A stretch of DNA of 64,000 nucleotides from a gamma proteobacterium endosymbiont of Lamellibrachia anaximandri (GCA_016756855.1 JAESPD010000007.1:39157-103156); one strand, 5' to 3'; counted from the first letter of the stretch, positions 6,922 through 16,454 are shown. A program made the numbers and translations. The notes: generated by a model not told the origin, from the letters alone.

Positions 6922-7890
6922 ATGCTGATCGACTCACTTGCCATTCTCGTTGGACTTGCCATCCTGGTTTGGGGCGCCGATCGCTTTGTCATCGGCGCCG
7001 CCGCACTGGCCAGCAACCTGGGTGTTTCAGCGATGCTGATCGGACTCACCATTGTCGGCTTCGGCACATCCGCGCCTGAGATACTGGTCTCCGTGGTCTC
7101 CTCGCTTGATGGCAATCCTGGTCTCGCAATCGGCAACGCACTGGGATCGAATATCGCCAACATCGGCCTGATCCTCGGCACCACCGCGCTTATCGTCCCT
7201 CTTACCGTCCACTCCAGCGTATTAAAGAGGGAGTACCCCCTGCTGCTCGGCGTGACCGGCCTCAGCCTGCTGCTCATGCTGGACGGGGAACTGAACCGGC
7301 TCGACGGCGTTATCCTTATTGTCGTCCTGATCGCCGTACTCGGCTGGATGATACGTGCCGCTAAAACCGGCTCTCCAACCGACCCGATAGCCGACGAGTT
7401 CGATGCCGAAATCCCTCACGACATGCCCACCCGCCGCGCAATTTTCTGGCTGATATTCGGTCTTATCTGCCTGCTGGTGAGCTCACGCATGCTGGTCTGG
7501 GGCGCAGTCAACATCGCCACCACTTTCGGCATCAGCGATCTGGTGATCGGCCTGACCATCGTCGCCCTGGGCACCAGTCTGCCCGAGCTTGCGGCAAGCA
7601 TTGCCAGCGCCCTCAAGGGGGAAGACGATCTTGCCATCGGCAACATCATCGGTTCCAACCTATATAATCTGCTGGCGGTCCTGAGTCTGCCGGGATTGAT
7701 TGCGCCGGGCGCTTTTGCCCCAGCCGCACTCTACCGGGATCAACCCATGATGATCGGACTGACCCTTGCACTCTTTGCCATGGGGTATGGTTTTGGGAAA
7801 CTGAAAGGACAGATCAACCGTATTGAAGGCTTTCTCCTGCTGCTCGCTTTCATCGGTTATCAGTCAGTGCTGTTTTTTACGTTAAGTTAG
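6922..7890 (+). CDS. yrbG: calcium/sodium antiporter (CaCA family, YrbG-type)
   Basis: 322-residue inner-membrane protein with about ten hydrophobic segments and the two inverted alpha repeats of the Ca2+/cation antiporter family: GLTIVGFGTSAPEI...NALGSNIANIG in the first half and GLTIVALGTSLPELAASI...NIIGSNLYNLL in the second. The acidic residues after GTS(A/L)P and the SN pairs line the cation site in the family. The gene precedes kdsD, as yrbG does in E. coli. The actual ion exchanged is not determinable from sequence. Confidence 0.93.
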   Translation: MLIDSLAILVGLAILVWGADRFVIGAAALASNLGVSAMLIGLTIVGFGTSAPEILVSVVSSLDGNPGLAIGNALGSNIANIGLILGTTALIVPLTVHSSVLKREYPLLLGVTGLSLLLMLDGELNRLDGVILIVVLIAVLGWMIRAAKTGSPTDPIADEFDAEIPHDMPTRRAIFWLIFGLICLLVSSRMLVWGAVNIATTFGISDLVIGLTIVALGTSLPELAASIASALKGEDDLAIGNIIGSNLYNLLAVLSLPGLIAPGAFAPAALYRDQPMMIGLTLALFAMGYGFGKLKGQINRIEGFLLLLAFIGYQSVLFFTLS

Positions 7891-7898
7891 ACTATTTT

Positions 7899-7926
7899 GC
7901 CTGATCCGCTACGCTTGATCATGCCT
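7899..7926. repeat. single arm of the REP/BIME-like element
   Basis: gcctgatccgctacgcttgatcatgcc matches the GCCCGATC... arm of the paired element, with substitutions. It lies nine bases after the yrbG stop. No second arm is nearby. Confidence 0.7.
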
Positions 7927-7967
7927 GTGAACGACTGTTTTTTTACCTTAATTCGAGAGAGATCAAA

Positions 7968-8966
7968 TTGAGACAAGGCAAACCGATCACCCAGGAAGAG
8001 GCCGGTAGACTCCGAAGCCTGGGACTGGCAGTGATCGAAACCGAGGCTGCCGCCATCTCATCGCTGGCAGCGCGCATCGATAACGATTTCGCCCGCGCCT
8101 GCAGCTATATGCTCGAGTGCCCCGGCCGCATAGTGGTCATCGGCATGGGAAAATCAGGGCACATCGGCAGCAAGATCGCCGCCACCCTCGCCAGTACCGG
8201 CAGCCCAGCTTTTTTCGTCCATCCCGGTGAAGCCAGCCATGGCGATCTCGGCATGATCACCAGCGGCGATGTGGTGCTTGCACTCTCGAATTCAGGGGAG
8301 ACCGGCGAACTGCTGACTATCCTGCCACTGATCAAGCGCCTCGGAGTGCCACTCATCAGCATGACCGGCAATCCAGAATCCACACTGGCGTGCGAGGCGG
8401 AAGTCAGCATCGATGTCAGCGTGGAGAAGGAGGCCTGTCCGCTGGGTCTCGCCCCAACCTCCAGCACCACCGCTGCACTGGTTATGGGTGACGCCATGGC
8501 GATCGCCCTGCTTGAGACGCGGGGTTTCACCGCCGAGGACTTCGCCCTCTCCCATCCCGGCGGCAGTCTCGGACGGCGTCTGCTGCTGCATATCGGTGAT
8601 ATCATGCACACTGGGGATGCGATCCCAAGGGTCTCCACCGATGCCAGTCTGAACACAGCACTGATCGAGATGTCTTCCAAAAGCCTCGGCATGACTGCTG
8701 TCGTCGACGAACAGGGAGCGTTGGCTGGAATCTATACCGACGGGGATCTGCGCCGCACCCTCGACCACAAAGTGAACATTCACGAAGCGGGGGTGTCGCA
8801 GGTGATGACCGTAAACTGCAAAACGGTGGTGCCGGAGATGCTCGCTGCCGAAGCCCTGCAGTTGATGGAAGAGAACAAGATCAGCGGCCTTCTGGTGCTC
8901 AACGGACAAGGTGAACTGGTCGGCGCATTCAACATGCACGACCTGCTGCGTGCCGGCGTTATGTAA
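7968..8966 (+). CDS. kdsD: arabinose-5-phosphate isomerase
   Basis: 332 residues from a TTG start preceded by GAGAGAG. It converts ribulose 5-phosphate to arabinose 5-phosphate, the first step of Kdo synthesis for LPS. There is an N-terminal SIS domain (about 30-200: VIGMGKSGHIGSKIAATLASTG, SNSGETGELL, FALSHPGGSLGRRLL) and two C-terminal CBS domains (about 210-330). It is followed by kdsC and the lpt genes, the standard envelope cluster. Confidence 0.96.
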   Translation: MRQGKPITQEEAGRLRSLGLAVIETEAAAISSLAARIDNDFARACSYMLECPGRIVVIGMGKSGHIGSKIAATLASTGSPAFFVHPGEASHGDLGMITSGDVVLALSNSGETGELLTILPLIKRLGVPLISMTGNPESTLACEAEVSIDVSVEKEACPLGLAPTSSTTAALVMGDAMAIALLETRGFTAEDFALSHPGGSLGRRLLLHIGDIMHTGDAIPRVSTDASLNTALIEMSSKSLGMTAVVDEQGALAGIYTDGDLRRTLDHKVNIHEAGVSQVMTVNCKTVVPEMLAAEALQLMEENKISGLLVLNGQGELVGAFNMHDLLRAGVM

Positions 8967-9000
8967 AGGCAGGGTCAAGGGTAAGTTGTACCTCTTTTCC

Positions 9001-9042
9001 CTTCCTCGGCCCTTGGCCCTTGGCCCTAAAAATCTTGGCCCT
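9001..9042. repeat. GGGCCGAGG-family repeat between kdsD and kdsC
   Basis: cctcggcccttggcccttggccctaaaaatcttggccct: four copies of the (C/T)TCGGCCCT / TTGGCCCT word inside an otherwise tight operon. It is the right-most member of the family, which is otherwise confined to 3.7-5.8 kb. Confidence 0.75.
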
Positions 9043-9062
9043 AATAAAATCGGAGAGAGAAA

Positions 9063-9584
9063 GTGCAGGACATCCAGGAAAAGGCTCGTAACATCAAGCT
9101 GGTCATATTCGATGTCGACGGTGTACTCACCGACGGCAGTCTGTTCCTTGGCGATGACGGACAGGAGTACAAGGCGTTCAACTCCCGGGATGGCCACGGC
9201 ATGAAGATGCTGCAGGCCAGCGGCGTGGAGATCGGCATCATCACCGGCCGCTCCTCGGAAGTGGTGCGCATCCGCATGGAGAGCCTGGGGATCAAACACG
9301 TCCACCAGGGCAAACTGGATAAACTGCCCACCTATCTCCAGTTGCTGGATCAGCTCGGCCTGAGGGACGAAGAGGTCGCCTACGTGGGGGACGACGTGGT
9401 CGACCTACCCATCATGCGCCGCGTCGGTCTCGCCATTGCGGTCAATGACGCTCACCCCTTTGTGCTCCAGCATGCCCACTGGCAGACCCCACATGCGGGG
9501 GGCCGCAGCGCCGGGCGGGATGTCTGCGAACTGCTGATGGACGCCCAGGGCAATCTTCAGTCTGCGCTGGAAAACTATCTTTAA
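9063..9584 (+). CDS. kdsC: 3-deoxy-manno-octulosonate-8-phosphatase
   Basis: 173-residue HAD-family phosphatase without a cap domain, which forms tetramers; it removes phosphate from Kdo-8-phosphate. The nucleophile motif is FDVDGVLTDG (Asp17, Asp19), then ITGRSSEVVRIR and the VGDDVVDLPIM metal motif. It starts at GTG 9063 after GGAGAGAG. The ending, GRDVCELLMDAQGNL, is typical of KdsC. It lies 12 bases before lptC. Confidence 0.96.
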   Translation: MQDIQEKARNIKLVIFDVDGVLTDGSLFLGDDGQEYKAFNSRDGHGMKMLQASGVEIGIITGRSSEVVRIRMESLGIKHVHQGKLDKLPTYLQLLDQLGLRDEEVAYVGDDVVDLPIMRRVGLAIAVNDAHPFVLQHAHWQTPHAGGRSAGRDVCELLMDAQGNLQSALENYL

Positions 9585-9596
9585 GCCGTTACGCTG

Positions 9597-10160
9597 GTGA
9601 ATCGTCATACTCTCGCCATTGTCCTGTTCACTACCGCCATCGCGGGACTGAGTTGGTGGCTGGCTGAGATAACAGAACCGAAACAGCAGCGCCAGCAGGT
9701 CGCGGGACACCATCCCGACTACTACGCCGATGACCTCTCAATCACCACCTATGATGAGACAGGCAACCCAAAACACCGTCTGGTAACAGATCGTCTGATT
9801 CACTTCATGGATGACGACAGCGCAGAATTGGAACATCCGCATCTGTGGTTGTATGAACCAGCCACCCCGCCCTGGAAGCTGCGCGCCGAGCAGGCACGCA
9901 TCACCAATAATGGCGAAAACATCTTCCTTCCGGGCAAGGTATTCATTGACCGGGAGGGGCAGGGGAAAAACCGCCCATATCACATCACCACCTTCGACCT
10001 GAAGGTACAACCCAAACTCTCCTACGCCGAAACCGATGGCGCATTCCGTCTCGACAGCCGCCGGGACTGGGTCACCTCCATCGGCATGCAGGGCTGGTTC
10101 AAAGAACCAGCCAGAATCAAACTACTATCCGAGGTACGAAGCCGTTATGAAACCCAGTAA
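9597..10160 (+). CDS. lptC: LPS export protein LptC
   Basis: 187 residues starting at GTG. One N-terminal membrane anchor (about 5-25, TLAIVLFTTAIAGLSWWLA) is followed by a periplasmic beta-jellyroll. Features such as YYADDLSITTYDETGNPKHRLVTDRLIHF and FLPGKVFIDREG match the LptC/OstA-like fold. LptC links the LptBFG transporter to LptA in the trans-envelope bridge. The end of the gene overlaps the start of lptA by 14 bases. Confidence 0.93.
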   Translation: MNRHTLAIVLFTTAIAGLSWWLAEITEPKQQRQQVAGHHPDYYADDLSITTYDETGNPKHRLVTDRLIHFMDDDSAELEHPHLWLYEPATPPWKLRAEQARITNNGENIFLPGKVFIDREGQGKNRPYHITTFDLKVQPKLSYAETDGAFRLDSRRDWVTSIGMQGWFKEPARIKLLSEVRSRYETQ

Positions 10161-10656
10161 CCGGCTCTTGAGTCTGCTGCTCGCCCTCTCCCTGTCCACT
10201 CCGGCCCTCAGCCTCGCACTCAGCACCGATAAAGATCAGCCGATGTATCTTGAAGCGGACAGCGTGGACATCGATGACGCCAAAGGCGTCAGCATCTACG
10301 AGGGGAACGTGGTCATCACCCAGGGCAGCACCAAACTGTGGGCCGACAAGATATGGGTCTATCGTGTTGATGGCGAAACAGAAAAGGTCTTCGCCATCGG
10401 CAAGCCGGTGCGCTTTCAGCAGCGCATGGAGGACAGCGACGAGGCGGCTCGCGGAGAGGCGCTACGGGCCGAATACTATGCCAGGAAGGATGAGATCTAC
10501 TTGATCGGGGAGGCGCTGCTGGAACAGGGCAAGGATCAGTTTCGCAGCGACCGCATCACCTACCTGCGCGGAAAGTCCCAGGTCAAGGCCGGCGCCAGCG
10601 CCGAAGGCAAAAAGCGGGTTCGGGTGGTCATAGAACCCAAGAAAGAGCAACAATGA
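10147..10656 (+). CDS. lptA: LPS transport periplasmic protein LptA
   Basis: 169 residues from the ATG at 10147; the frame is open further up but the signal peptide [22 protein letters not shown] starts here, with GAGGT upstream. The mature part ([36 protein letters not shown]) is the OstA/LptA jellyroll that polymerises to carry LPS across the periplasm. It overlaps lptC before it and lptB after it (ATGA), which implies translational coupling. Confidence 0.95.
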   Translation: MKPSNRLLSLLLALSLSTPALSLALSTDKDQPMYLEADSVDIDDAKGVSIYEGNVVITQGSTKLWADKIWVYRVDGETEKVFAIGKPVRFQQRMEDSDEAARGEALRAEYYARKDEIYLIGEALLEQGKDQFRSDRITYLRGKSQVKAGASAEGKKRVRVVIEPKKEQQ

Positions 10657-11378
10657 CCCAGTTGCTCGCCACCAACCTGGAGAAGCAGTATCGCGGCCGC
10701 AAGGTGGTTGACCGGATTTCGCTGGAGGTCGACAAGGGTGAGGTGGTCGGACTGCTTGGTCCCAACGGCGCAGGCAAGACCACCAGCTTCTATATGATCG
10801 TGGGTCTGATCCCGGCGGACGGGGGAAGCGTCATGGTCGACGGACGTGAGGTCACCGACCTGCCGATGCACAGCCGCGCCCGGATCGGCATCGGCTACCT
10901 CGCCCAGGAACCCTCGATCTTTCGGCGGCTCTCGGTGGAAAACAACATTCTGGCCATCCTGGAGACCCGCAAATCACTGAAAAAAATGGCGCGGCAGGAG
11001 ATCTGCGACAGACTGCTCGATGAGTTCGGTATCGCCCATCTGCGGGATAATATTGCCATGAGCCTCTCCGGCGGCGAACGGCGGCGACTGGAGATCGCCC
11101 GCGCACTCTCCATCGAACCCCGGTTTGTGCTGCTGGACGAACCCTTCGCCGGGGTTGACCCTCTCGCGGTGCTGGAGATCAAAAAGATCATTCTGCATCT
11201 GAAAGAGCGGGGCATCGGTGTGCTGATCACCGACCATAATGTACGGGAGACCCTCGACATCTGCGATCGCGCCTACATCATCAACGCAGGCAGCGTGCTG
11301 GCGGAGGGAACGCCGCAGGATATTCTTGCAAACTCAGAAGTTCGCTCTGTCTACCTGGGAGAACATTTTTCCATGTAA
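10653..11378 (+). CDS. lptB: LPS export ABC transporter ATPase LptB
   Basis: 241-residue ATPase: Walker [10 protein letters not shown] (36-44), Q-loop [16 protein letters not shown], signature [10 protein letters not shown], Walker [15 protein letters not shown]-loop ITDHNVRE. It drives LPS extraction from the inner membrane with LptF/LptG, which are not in the window. Last gene of the coupled lptC-lptA-lptB group; rpoN follows after about 200 bases. Confidence 0.97.
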   Translation: MTQLLATNLEKQYRGRKVVDRISLEVDKGEVVGLLGPNGAGKTTSFYMIVGLIPADGGSVMVDGREVTDLPMHSRARIGIGYLAQEPSIFRRLSVENNILAILETRKSLKKMARQEICDRLLDEFGIAHLRDNIAMSLSGGERRRLEIARALSIEPRFVLLDEPFAGVDPLAVLEIKKIILHLKERGIGVLITDHNVRETLDICDRAYIINAGSVLAEGTPQDILANSEVRSVYLGEHFSM

Positions 11379-11583
11379 AGAGAAAGGCATTTTTCCACAA
11401 ATTTCAAGCGGTTACTTATCTCGATTCAGATATTAGACCTGCTGCCGACAAGTTCAATAACGATTTCATGATCCAGAACAACTGAAAGCTGCGATAAAGT
11501 TTTCCGCACCTTACTTTTTTTGGCTAGAATGAAATCAGGAAATCCATACAAATAACGTACCAGGTTTTGATAATCACCTGCAG

Positions 11584-13065
11584 ATGAAGCAAACTCTTCA
11601 GCTCCGACTCGGACAGCACCTCACAATGACGCCGCAGCTGCAGCAGGCTATCCGCCTGTTGCAGTTGTCCACGCTTGACCTCTCCCAAGAGGTACAGGAG
11701 GCCCTGGAGGCAAACCCGTTACTGGAGACCGAAGAGGAGTTCGAGCGATTCAGCCAGAATAGTGACGAAACGGCGCAGAAGCCTGAAAAACAGGAATCCA
11801 CCACCGAACAACTCAACGACACAAACAACGAACGTGAGGTTCAGACAGAATCTCCAGAGATGCCGGAAGAGCTACCCGTGGACAGCGAATGGACCGATGT
11901 CTACGATAGTTATACGCCACCTGCCAACAACGGCTCTGCCGAGAATATGGACAGCGACTTTCTGGCCCAGCGAGGGCAGGCGCAAACACTGCAGGACCAT
12001 CTGCTCTGGCAGTTGAACCTCACCCCCTTCTGTCCTACCGATCGCGTCATCGCCACCATGATCATCGATGGCGTCAATGAAGAAGGCTATCTTACCACCA
12101 GCCCCGAAGAGATCATCGAGACTTTGGAGGACGAGGAGATGACCCTGGAGGATGTGGAAGCGGTTCTCCATCGAATTCAGGCATTCGATCCCCCCGGCGT
12201 GGCCGCACAGGATCCCCGTGAGTGCCTGCTGATTCAGCTGCGGCAGCTGCCTGAAGATACCCCATACCGGCAACCGACCATCCGCCTCTGCGAGGATTTC
12301 TTCAAACTGCTCGCCAGTCAGGACCAGGCTCAGATCAAGCGCCGCATGAAGGTTACGGACGACGAACTCAGTAGCATGACCCAACTGATTCGTTCCCTGC
12401 ATCCCCATCCCGGCAGCCTGATCGCCGAGTCTGAACCTCAATATGTCATCCCCGACGTCTTTGTCAGCCGTCACAACGGCACCTGGCGCGTGGAACTAAA
12501 CCCGGAAGCAACCCCCCGCCTGCGGGTCAATACAGACTATGCCAAGCTAATCCGCCGCGCCGACTCGGGTAAAGATAATACCTTCCTGAAAAACCACCTG
12601 CAGGAGGCCCGCTGGTTCATCAAGAGCCTGTTGAGCCGCAACGACACGATCCTGCGGGTTGCCTCCAGAATCGTCAAAGTCCAACAGGGCTACTTCGAAC
12701 ACGGCGCCGAGGCGATGAAACCCCTGGTGCTGCGAGATATCGCCGAGGCGCTGGAGATGCATGAGTCGACCATTTCACGGGTCACCACGCAGAAATATAT
12801 GCACACACCCCGCGGCACTCTGGAGTTTAAATACTTCTTCTCCAGCCATGTCAGCACCAGCGCCGGCGGCGAGTGCTCAGCCACTGCAATCCGCGCTTTG
12901 ATCAAAAAACTGATTGCCGCCGAAAAGCCGTCAAAGCCGCTCAGCGACAACAAAATCGCCACTATACTGTCAGAACAGGGCATCAATGTTGCCCGCAGGA
13001 CAGTGGCAAAATACCGCGAGTCGATGACGATTCCGCCATCGAATGAGCGTAAGCGCCTGGTATGA
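11584..13065 (+). CDS. rpoN: RNA polymerase sigma-54 factor
   Basis: 493 residues. The N-terminal glutamine-rich activator-interacting region is MKQTLQLRLGQHLTMTPQLQQAIRLLQLS, followed by an acidic region II (about 60-120), the core-binding domain, and the C-terminal DNA-binding part with the RpoN box ARRTVAKYRE (470-479). It needs enhancer-binding ATPases and recognises -24/-12 promoters. It is followed by hpf and ptsN, the conserved rpoN cluster. Confidence 0.98.
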   Translation: MKQTLQLRLGQHLTMTPQLQQAIRLLQLSTLDLSQEVQEALEANPLLETEEEFERFSQNSDETAQKPEKQESTTEQLNDTNNEREVQTESPEMPEELPVDSEWTDVYDSYTPPANNGSAENMDSDFLAQRGQAQTLQDHLLWQLNLTPFCPTDRVIATMIIDGVNEEGYLTTSPEEIIETLEDEEMTLEDVEAVLHRIQAFDPPGVAAQDPRECLLIQLRQLPEDTPYRQPTIRLCEDFFKLLASQDQAQIKRRMKVTDDELSSMTQLIRSLHPHPGSLIAESEPQYVIPDVFVSRHNGTWRVELNPEATPRLRVNTDYAKLIRRADSGKDNTFLKNHLQEARWFIKSLLSRNDTILRVASRIVKVQQGYFEHGAEAMKPLVLRDIAEALEMHESTISRVTTQKYMHTPRGTLEFKYFFSSHVSTSAGGECSATAIRALIKKLIAAEKPSKPLSDNKIATILSEQGINVARRTVAKYRESMTIPPSNERKRLV

Positions 13066-13111
13066 ATACAGGCAGAATGATGGAAAATCCCATCGGAAAC
13101 AGGAGTTAACT

Positions 13112-13438
13112 ATGCAAATTAGCCTGACCGGTCATCACATCGATATTACTGACTCTATGAAAGACTACGTCGACACAAAACTAGAAAAACTGGAACGTCA
13201 CTTCGACAACGTCACCAATGTGCATGTCATCCTCAGTGTGGAGAAACTGCGTCAGAAGGCGGAGGCGACACTGCACATCAACGGCGCGCATGTTTTCGCG
13301 GACTCCGTGCAGGAGGATATGTATGCAGCTATCGATTCCTTGATCGACAAACTCGACCGCCAGGTAATCAAACACAAGGAGAAAATGAAAAATCATCGTG
13401 GCAGTGGCGTGGATCTCAAATACGCTACCGAAGAATAG
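13112..13438 (+). CDS. hpf: ribosome hibernation promoting factor
   Basis: 108 residues from the ATG at 13112, after AGGAG; the frame stays open further upstream, overlapping the rpoN end, but MQISLTGHHIDITDSMKDYV is the family N-terminus. Short-type HPF/YfiA fold that binds the decoding centre of idle ribosomes and promotes dimers. The conserved position after rpoN suggests co-transcription. Confidence 0.95.
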   Translation: MQISLTGHHIDITDSMKDYVDTKLEKLERHFDNVTNVHVILSVEKLRQKAEATLHINGAHVFADSVQEDMYAAIDSLIDKLDRQVIKHKEKMKNHRGSGVDLKYATEE

Positions 13439-13456
13439 ACGCGAAGCGAGGTCTGC

Positions 13457-13927
13457 ATGTTTCCCGACGGCTTTATTGTTGAGGAACGCATCGGTTGTCA
13501 GATCGAAGCCGGCAGCAAGAAGAGAGTGCTGGAAGAACTCGGCCAACGCCTGGCCGGGGAGATTCCAGCGCTGACTCAGGACATGGTCTTCGACAGCCTG
13601 CTGCAGCGTGAACGTTTGGGCAGTACCGGGTTGGGCCGGGGCATCGCCCTGCCACACGCCCGCATGCCGCAGGTAAAAAACGCTATCGGCGCTTTCATCC
13701 AGCTCCAGCGGGGAGCCGATTTCGACGCCGTGGACGGGCAACCAGTCGACTTGGCCTTTGCCATGCTGGTGCCGGAAGAGGCGACTGAAGTGCACCTGCA
13801 GCTTCTGGCCAAATTGGCTGCCATGTTCAGCGACGCCGGTTTCTGCGACAAACTGCGACAGACCAAAACGGCAGCAGATGTTTTCGAACTCATCCGTCTG
13901 CGGGATGGCGCCAACACCGGTCAATGA
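13457..13927 (+). CDS. ptsN: PTS IIA-like nitrogen regulatory protein PtsN
   Basis: 156 residues of the EIIA-Ntr family. The phosphorylatable histidine is in GRGIALPHARMP (His67). It takes phosphate from HPr/Npr and regulates rather than transports, in many bacteria affecting potassium and nitrogen or carbon control. AGGTC precedes the ATG. Its stop overlaps the start of hprK (ATGA), so the two are translationally coupled. Confidence 0.95.
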   Translation: MFPDGFIVEERIGCQIEAGSKKRVLEELGQRLAGEIPALTQDMVFDSLLQRERLGSTGLGRGIALPHARMPQVKNAIGAFIQLQRGADFDAVDGQPVDLAFAMLVPEEATEVHLQLLAKLAAMFSDAGFCDKLRQTKTAADVFELIRLRDGANTGQ

Positions 13928-14871
13928 ACCCACCCGTCTCTCTTTACGATCTGATCGGCCAGTACGGAAAAGAACTGACCCTCAGCTGGTTCCGCGACCT
14001 GCAACCTGTTGATCGCCTGATTCACCCAGTGGATGAGCAGGATGATACCCAGCCCCCCGTGGGTCCGATGAACGTGATCCGACCCAACCGGATACAGGTC
14101 ATAGGCCCACAGGAGCAACGGCACCTGCTGTCACTTGACGCAGCCCATCACCGAAAAAGCCTAAAACGACTATTCAGCGCCAATCCCGCAGCCATTATCT
14201 TTTCCAACGGCTGTGCCCCCAGTGACGATTGCTTCCAACTCGCCACAAAAAACGCCATCCCTCTCCTGATCACGCCAACGGGAGACCGTGAGATCATCAC
14301 GCGGCTGCAACACCTGCTCAATCAACGCAAATCTGAAACCACACTGGTACATGGCGTCTTCCTGGAAGTACTGGGCAAGGGGATCCTGCTTAGCGGCGAT
14401 GCAGCAGTAGGTAAAAGTGAGCTGGCTCTGGCGCTGATCTCCAGGGGACATCGCCTGGTAGCTGACGATGCCACCGAAGTCACCCGCATCGACGACAAAA
14501 CACTAAGCTGCAGCTGTCCTCCGGTATTGAAAGATTTTCTGGAGGTCCGGGGACTCGGCATCCTCAATATCCGCGCCATGTTCGGCAACTGCGCCGTCAA
14601 ACCCCGAAAGAACCTGCATCTGATCATCGATCTGCAGTGTCTCGACGACGATGAGGTGGCGCAGATGGACAGACTCCAGGGGAGCCATTCATTGAAAAAC
14701 CTGCTCGGCGTCGACATCCACCAGACAATGCTGCCGGTGGCGGCAGGGCGCAATCTGGCGATCATGGTGGAAACCGCGGTCAGACAACACCTGCTACGTA
14801 TCGATGGTTACAATGCGGCTGAGGATTTTGCCCAACGGCAACGCCGTTTCATCGATCAGCAACAGGATTAG
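13924..14871 (+). CDS. hprK: HPr kinase/phosphorylase
   Basis: 315 residues. The C-terminal catalytic domain (from about 135) has HGVFLEV, Walker A GDAAVGKSE (158-166), the acidic VADDAT, and the HprK signature EVRGLGILNI (207-216). The N-terminal half is the HprK N domain. The enzyme phosphorylates or dephosphorylates serine 46 of HPr, and the HPr encoded at 16455 keeps this serine. HprK is universal in Firmicutes and patchy in proteobacteria, where it sits, as here, beside ptsN and rapZ. Coupled to ptsN by ATGA. Confidence 0.95.
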   Translation: MNPPVSLYDLIGQYGKELTLSWFRDLQPVDRLIHPVDEQDDTQPPVGPMNVIRPNRIQVIGPQEQRHLLSLDAAHHRKSLKRLFSANPAAIIFSNGCAPSDDCFQLATKNAIPLLITPTGDREIITRLQHLLNQRKSETTLVHGVFLEVLGKGILLSGDAAVGKSELALALISRGHRLVADDATEVTRIDDKTLSCSCPPVLKDFLEVRGLGILNIRAMFGNCAVKPRKNLHLIIDLQCLDDDEVAQMDRLQGSHSLKNLLGVDIHQTMLPVAAGRNLAIMVETAVRQHLLRIDGYNAAEDFAQRQRRFIDQQQD

Positions 14872-15010
14872 CTCAAGTTCCAGTGCAAAATATCTGCTGC
14901 GGGATAGGCTTTTAATTTGTAATATGTCACTCCAGTTTTTTATCTGGCGACAGATTGCGCTACCCTACCCATATTGCGGCCTCCAAAATAATACCAACGT
15001 GCAGTAAACC

Positions 15011-15877
15011 ATGACAGCTGGCACCAAACTTCTCATCCTCACCGGACTCTCGGGTTCAGGAAAATCCATCGCCTTGCACACCCTGGAAGACCTGGGTTAC
15101 TACTGCATCGACAACCTGCCGGTCTGCCTCTTCGAGGCTTTTTCCAAGCATCTGATCGAAGCACCGGAAGAGGCATTTCAATCCTCCGCAGTCGGTATAG
15201 ACGCACGCAGCCAACCCGATAAACTGGGCAGACTGCCCAAGATGGTCGACAAGATGCGTGAGCAAGGCATCAACTGCGAGATGATTTTTCTTGAGGCGCA
15301 GAGCGACACCCTGATCAAACGCTTCAGCGAGACAAGGCGAAAACACCCGCTCTCAACTGCGGATATCTCCCTGGATGAGGCCATCAAGCGTGAACGGGTT
15401 CTGCTCGAACCCCTGATCAGCAACGCCGACCTCTGTATAGACACCACCCACACCAATCTACATGAACTGCGGGATCTGATTCGTGGCCGGGTGAGCGGTG
15501 ACAAACAACAGGTATCACTGCTGGTTGAGTCCTTCGGCTTCAAGCATGGCGTGCCACGTGATATCGACTTCGTCTTCGACGTGCGTTGCCTGCCCAACCC
15601 GCATTGGCAAGCAGAGCTGAGACCCTTCACAGGCCTCGACGGGCCGGTAGCGCAATTTCTGGAAAACAGCCAAGACACCAGACAGATGCGAGATGACCTG
15701 ATCCGTTTTCTGGAGGAGTGGATACCCCGCTTCGAGGCGGACGGACGCAGTTATCTCACCATTGCCATCGGCTGCACCGGCGGGCAACATCGATCGGTTT
15801 TCATTACAGACCAGCTCTTTCGCCATTTCAAATCCCAGGGCCGCAAGATACTGAGCCGTCACCGGGAGCTGTCATGA
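15011..15877 (+). CDS. rapZ: RNase adapter / nucleotide-binding protein RapZ
   Basis: 288 residues. Walker A GLSGSGKS (12-19) begins the P-loop N-domain; the C-terminal domain carries FDVRCLPNPHW and IAIGCTGGQHRSV, typical of RapZ/YvcJ. In E. coli it presents the GlmZ small RNA to RNase E and so controls glucosamine-6-phosphate synthase. It follows hprK after 139 bases and overlaps the EIIA gene (ATGA). Confidence 0.96.
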   Translation: MTAGTKLLILTGLSGSGKSIALHTLEDLGYYCIDNLPVCLFEAFSKHLIEAPEEAFQSSAVGIDARSQPDKLGRLPKMVDKMREQGINCEMIFLEAQSDTLIKRFSETRRKHPLSTADISLDEAIKRERVLLEPLISNADLCIDTTHTNLHELRDLIRGRVSGDKQQVSLLVESFGFKHGVPRDIDFVFDVRCLPNPHWQAELRPFTGLDGPVAQFLENSQDTRQMRDDLIRFLEEWIPRFEADGRSYLTIAIGCTGGQHRSVFITDQLFRHFKSQGRKILSRHRELS

Positions 15878-16275
15878 GTATCGGCCTGCTGATCATCACC
15901 CACAACCAGGTTGGACACACCCTGTTGCAGACAGCCGTCAATATGATGGGAGTCTGTCCACTTTCCACCGAGGCACTGGCAGTCACCACAGACTGCGATC
16001 CGGACGAATTGCGCACCACGACTCGGAGAATGATCGCTCAGCTGGATCAGGGAGATGGTGTGCTGGTACTCACCGACATGTTCGGCTCCACCCCGAGTAA
16101 TATCGCCTACGATCTGCTGGATGAGGGACGAATCAACGTGGTGGCAGGTATCAATCTGCCGATGCTGGTACGGGTACTGAACTATGCACCGCTCGACCTG
16201 AAAGAACTCACCAGCAAGGCGATCAGCGGCGGCAAGGATGGCATTGTCTGTTGCCGCAAACCGGAAACGGCATAG
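15874..16275 (+). CDS. PTS EIIA component, mannose/fructose family
   Basis: 133 residues from the ATG at 15874, overlapping the rapZ stop; the longer upstream frame is not credible. This is the EIIA-Man fold with the phospho-acceptor His10 in IITHNQVG and the VLVLTDMFGSTPSNIA loop. No EIIB, EIIC or EIID is nearby, so it probably accepts phosphate from HPr as a signalling protein (as PtsM-like/ManX proteins do in other proteobacteria) rather than transporting sugar; this is inferred. Confidence 0.93.
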   Translation: MSIGLLIITHNQVGHTLLQTAVNMMGVCPLSTEALAVTTDCDPDELRTTTRRMIAQLDQGDGVLVLTDMFGSTPSNIAYDLLDEGRINVVAGINLPMLVRVLNYAPLDLKELTSKAISGGKDGIVCCRKPETA

Positions 16276-16336
16276 ATCCTGAATAGACATCACCATTCAA
16301 CTCGACTGTGAAGCTGGGTTTGTTACTGTTCCAGGC

Positions 16337-16427
16337 GTAGGCCCGATCAAGCGTAGCGGATCGGGCGATGCAGGCTTGATAGAACACAAATAACGTTGCC
16401 GGTTCCGCTACGTTTGAACCGGCCTAC
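16337..16427. repeat. paired REP/BIME-like hairpin element, inverted order
   Basis: Here the CGATC arm comes first (16337-16368, gtaggcccgatcaagcg...) and the GGTTC arm second (16396-16427, ttgccggttccgctacg... ending cctac), the reverse of the copy at 457-545. It lies between the EIIA gene and ptsO. Confidence 0.85.
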
Positions 16428-16454
16428 TTCAGTATTTTCGATAACTCACTGGCC

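Noticed and set aside
8292..9305. 337-codon minus-strand frame across kdsD and kdsC
   Set aside because: Antisense to two clear genes; high GC third positions leave the opposite frame open. Translation is rich in H, Q and D without any family likeness.
10036..10656. Longer lptA start at 10036
   Set aside because: It would add 37 residues before a clean signal peptide and overlap lptC in another frame by 125 bases; the ATG at 10147 has a ribosome-binding site.
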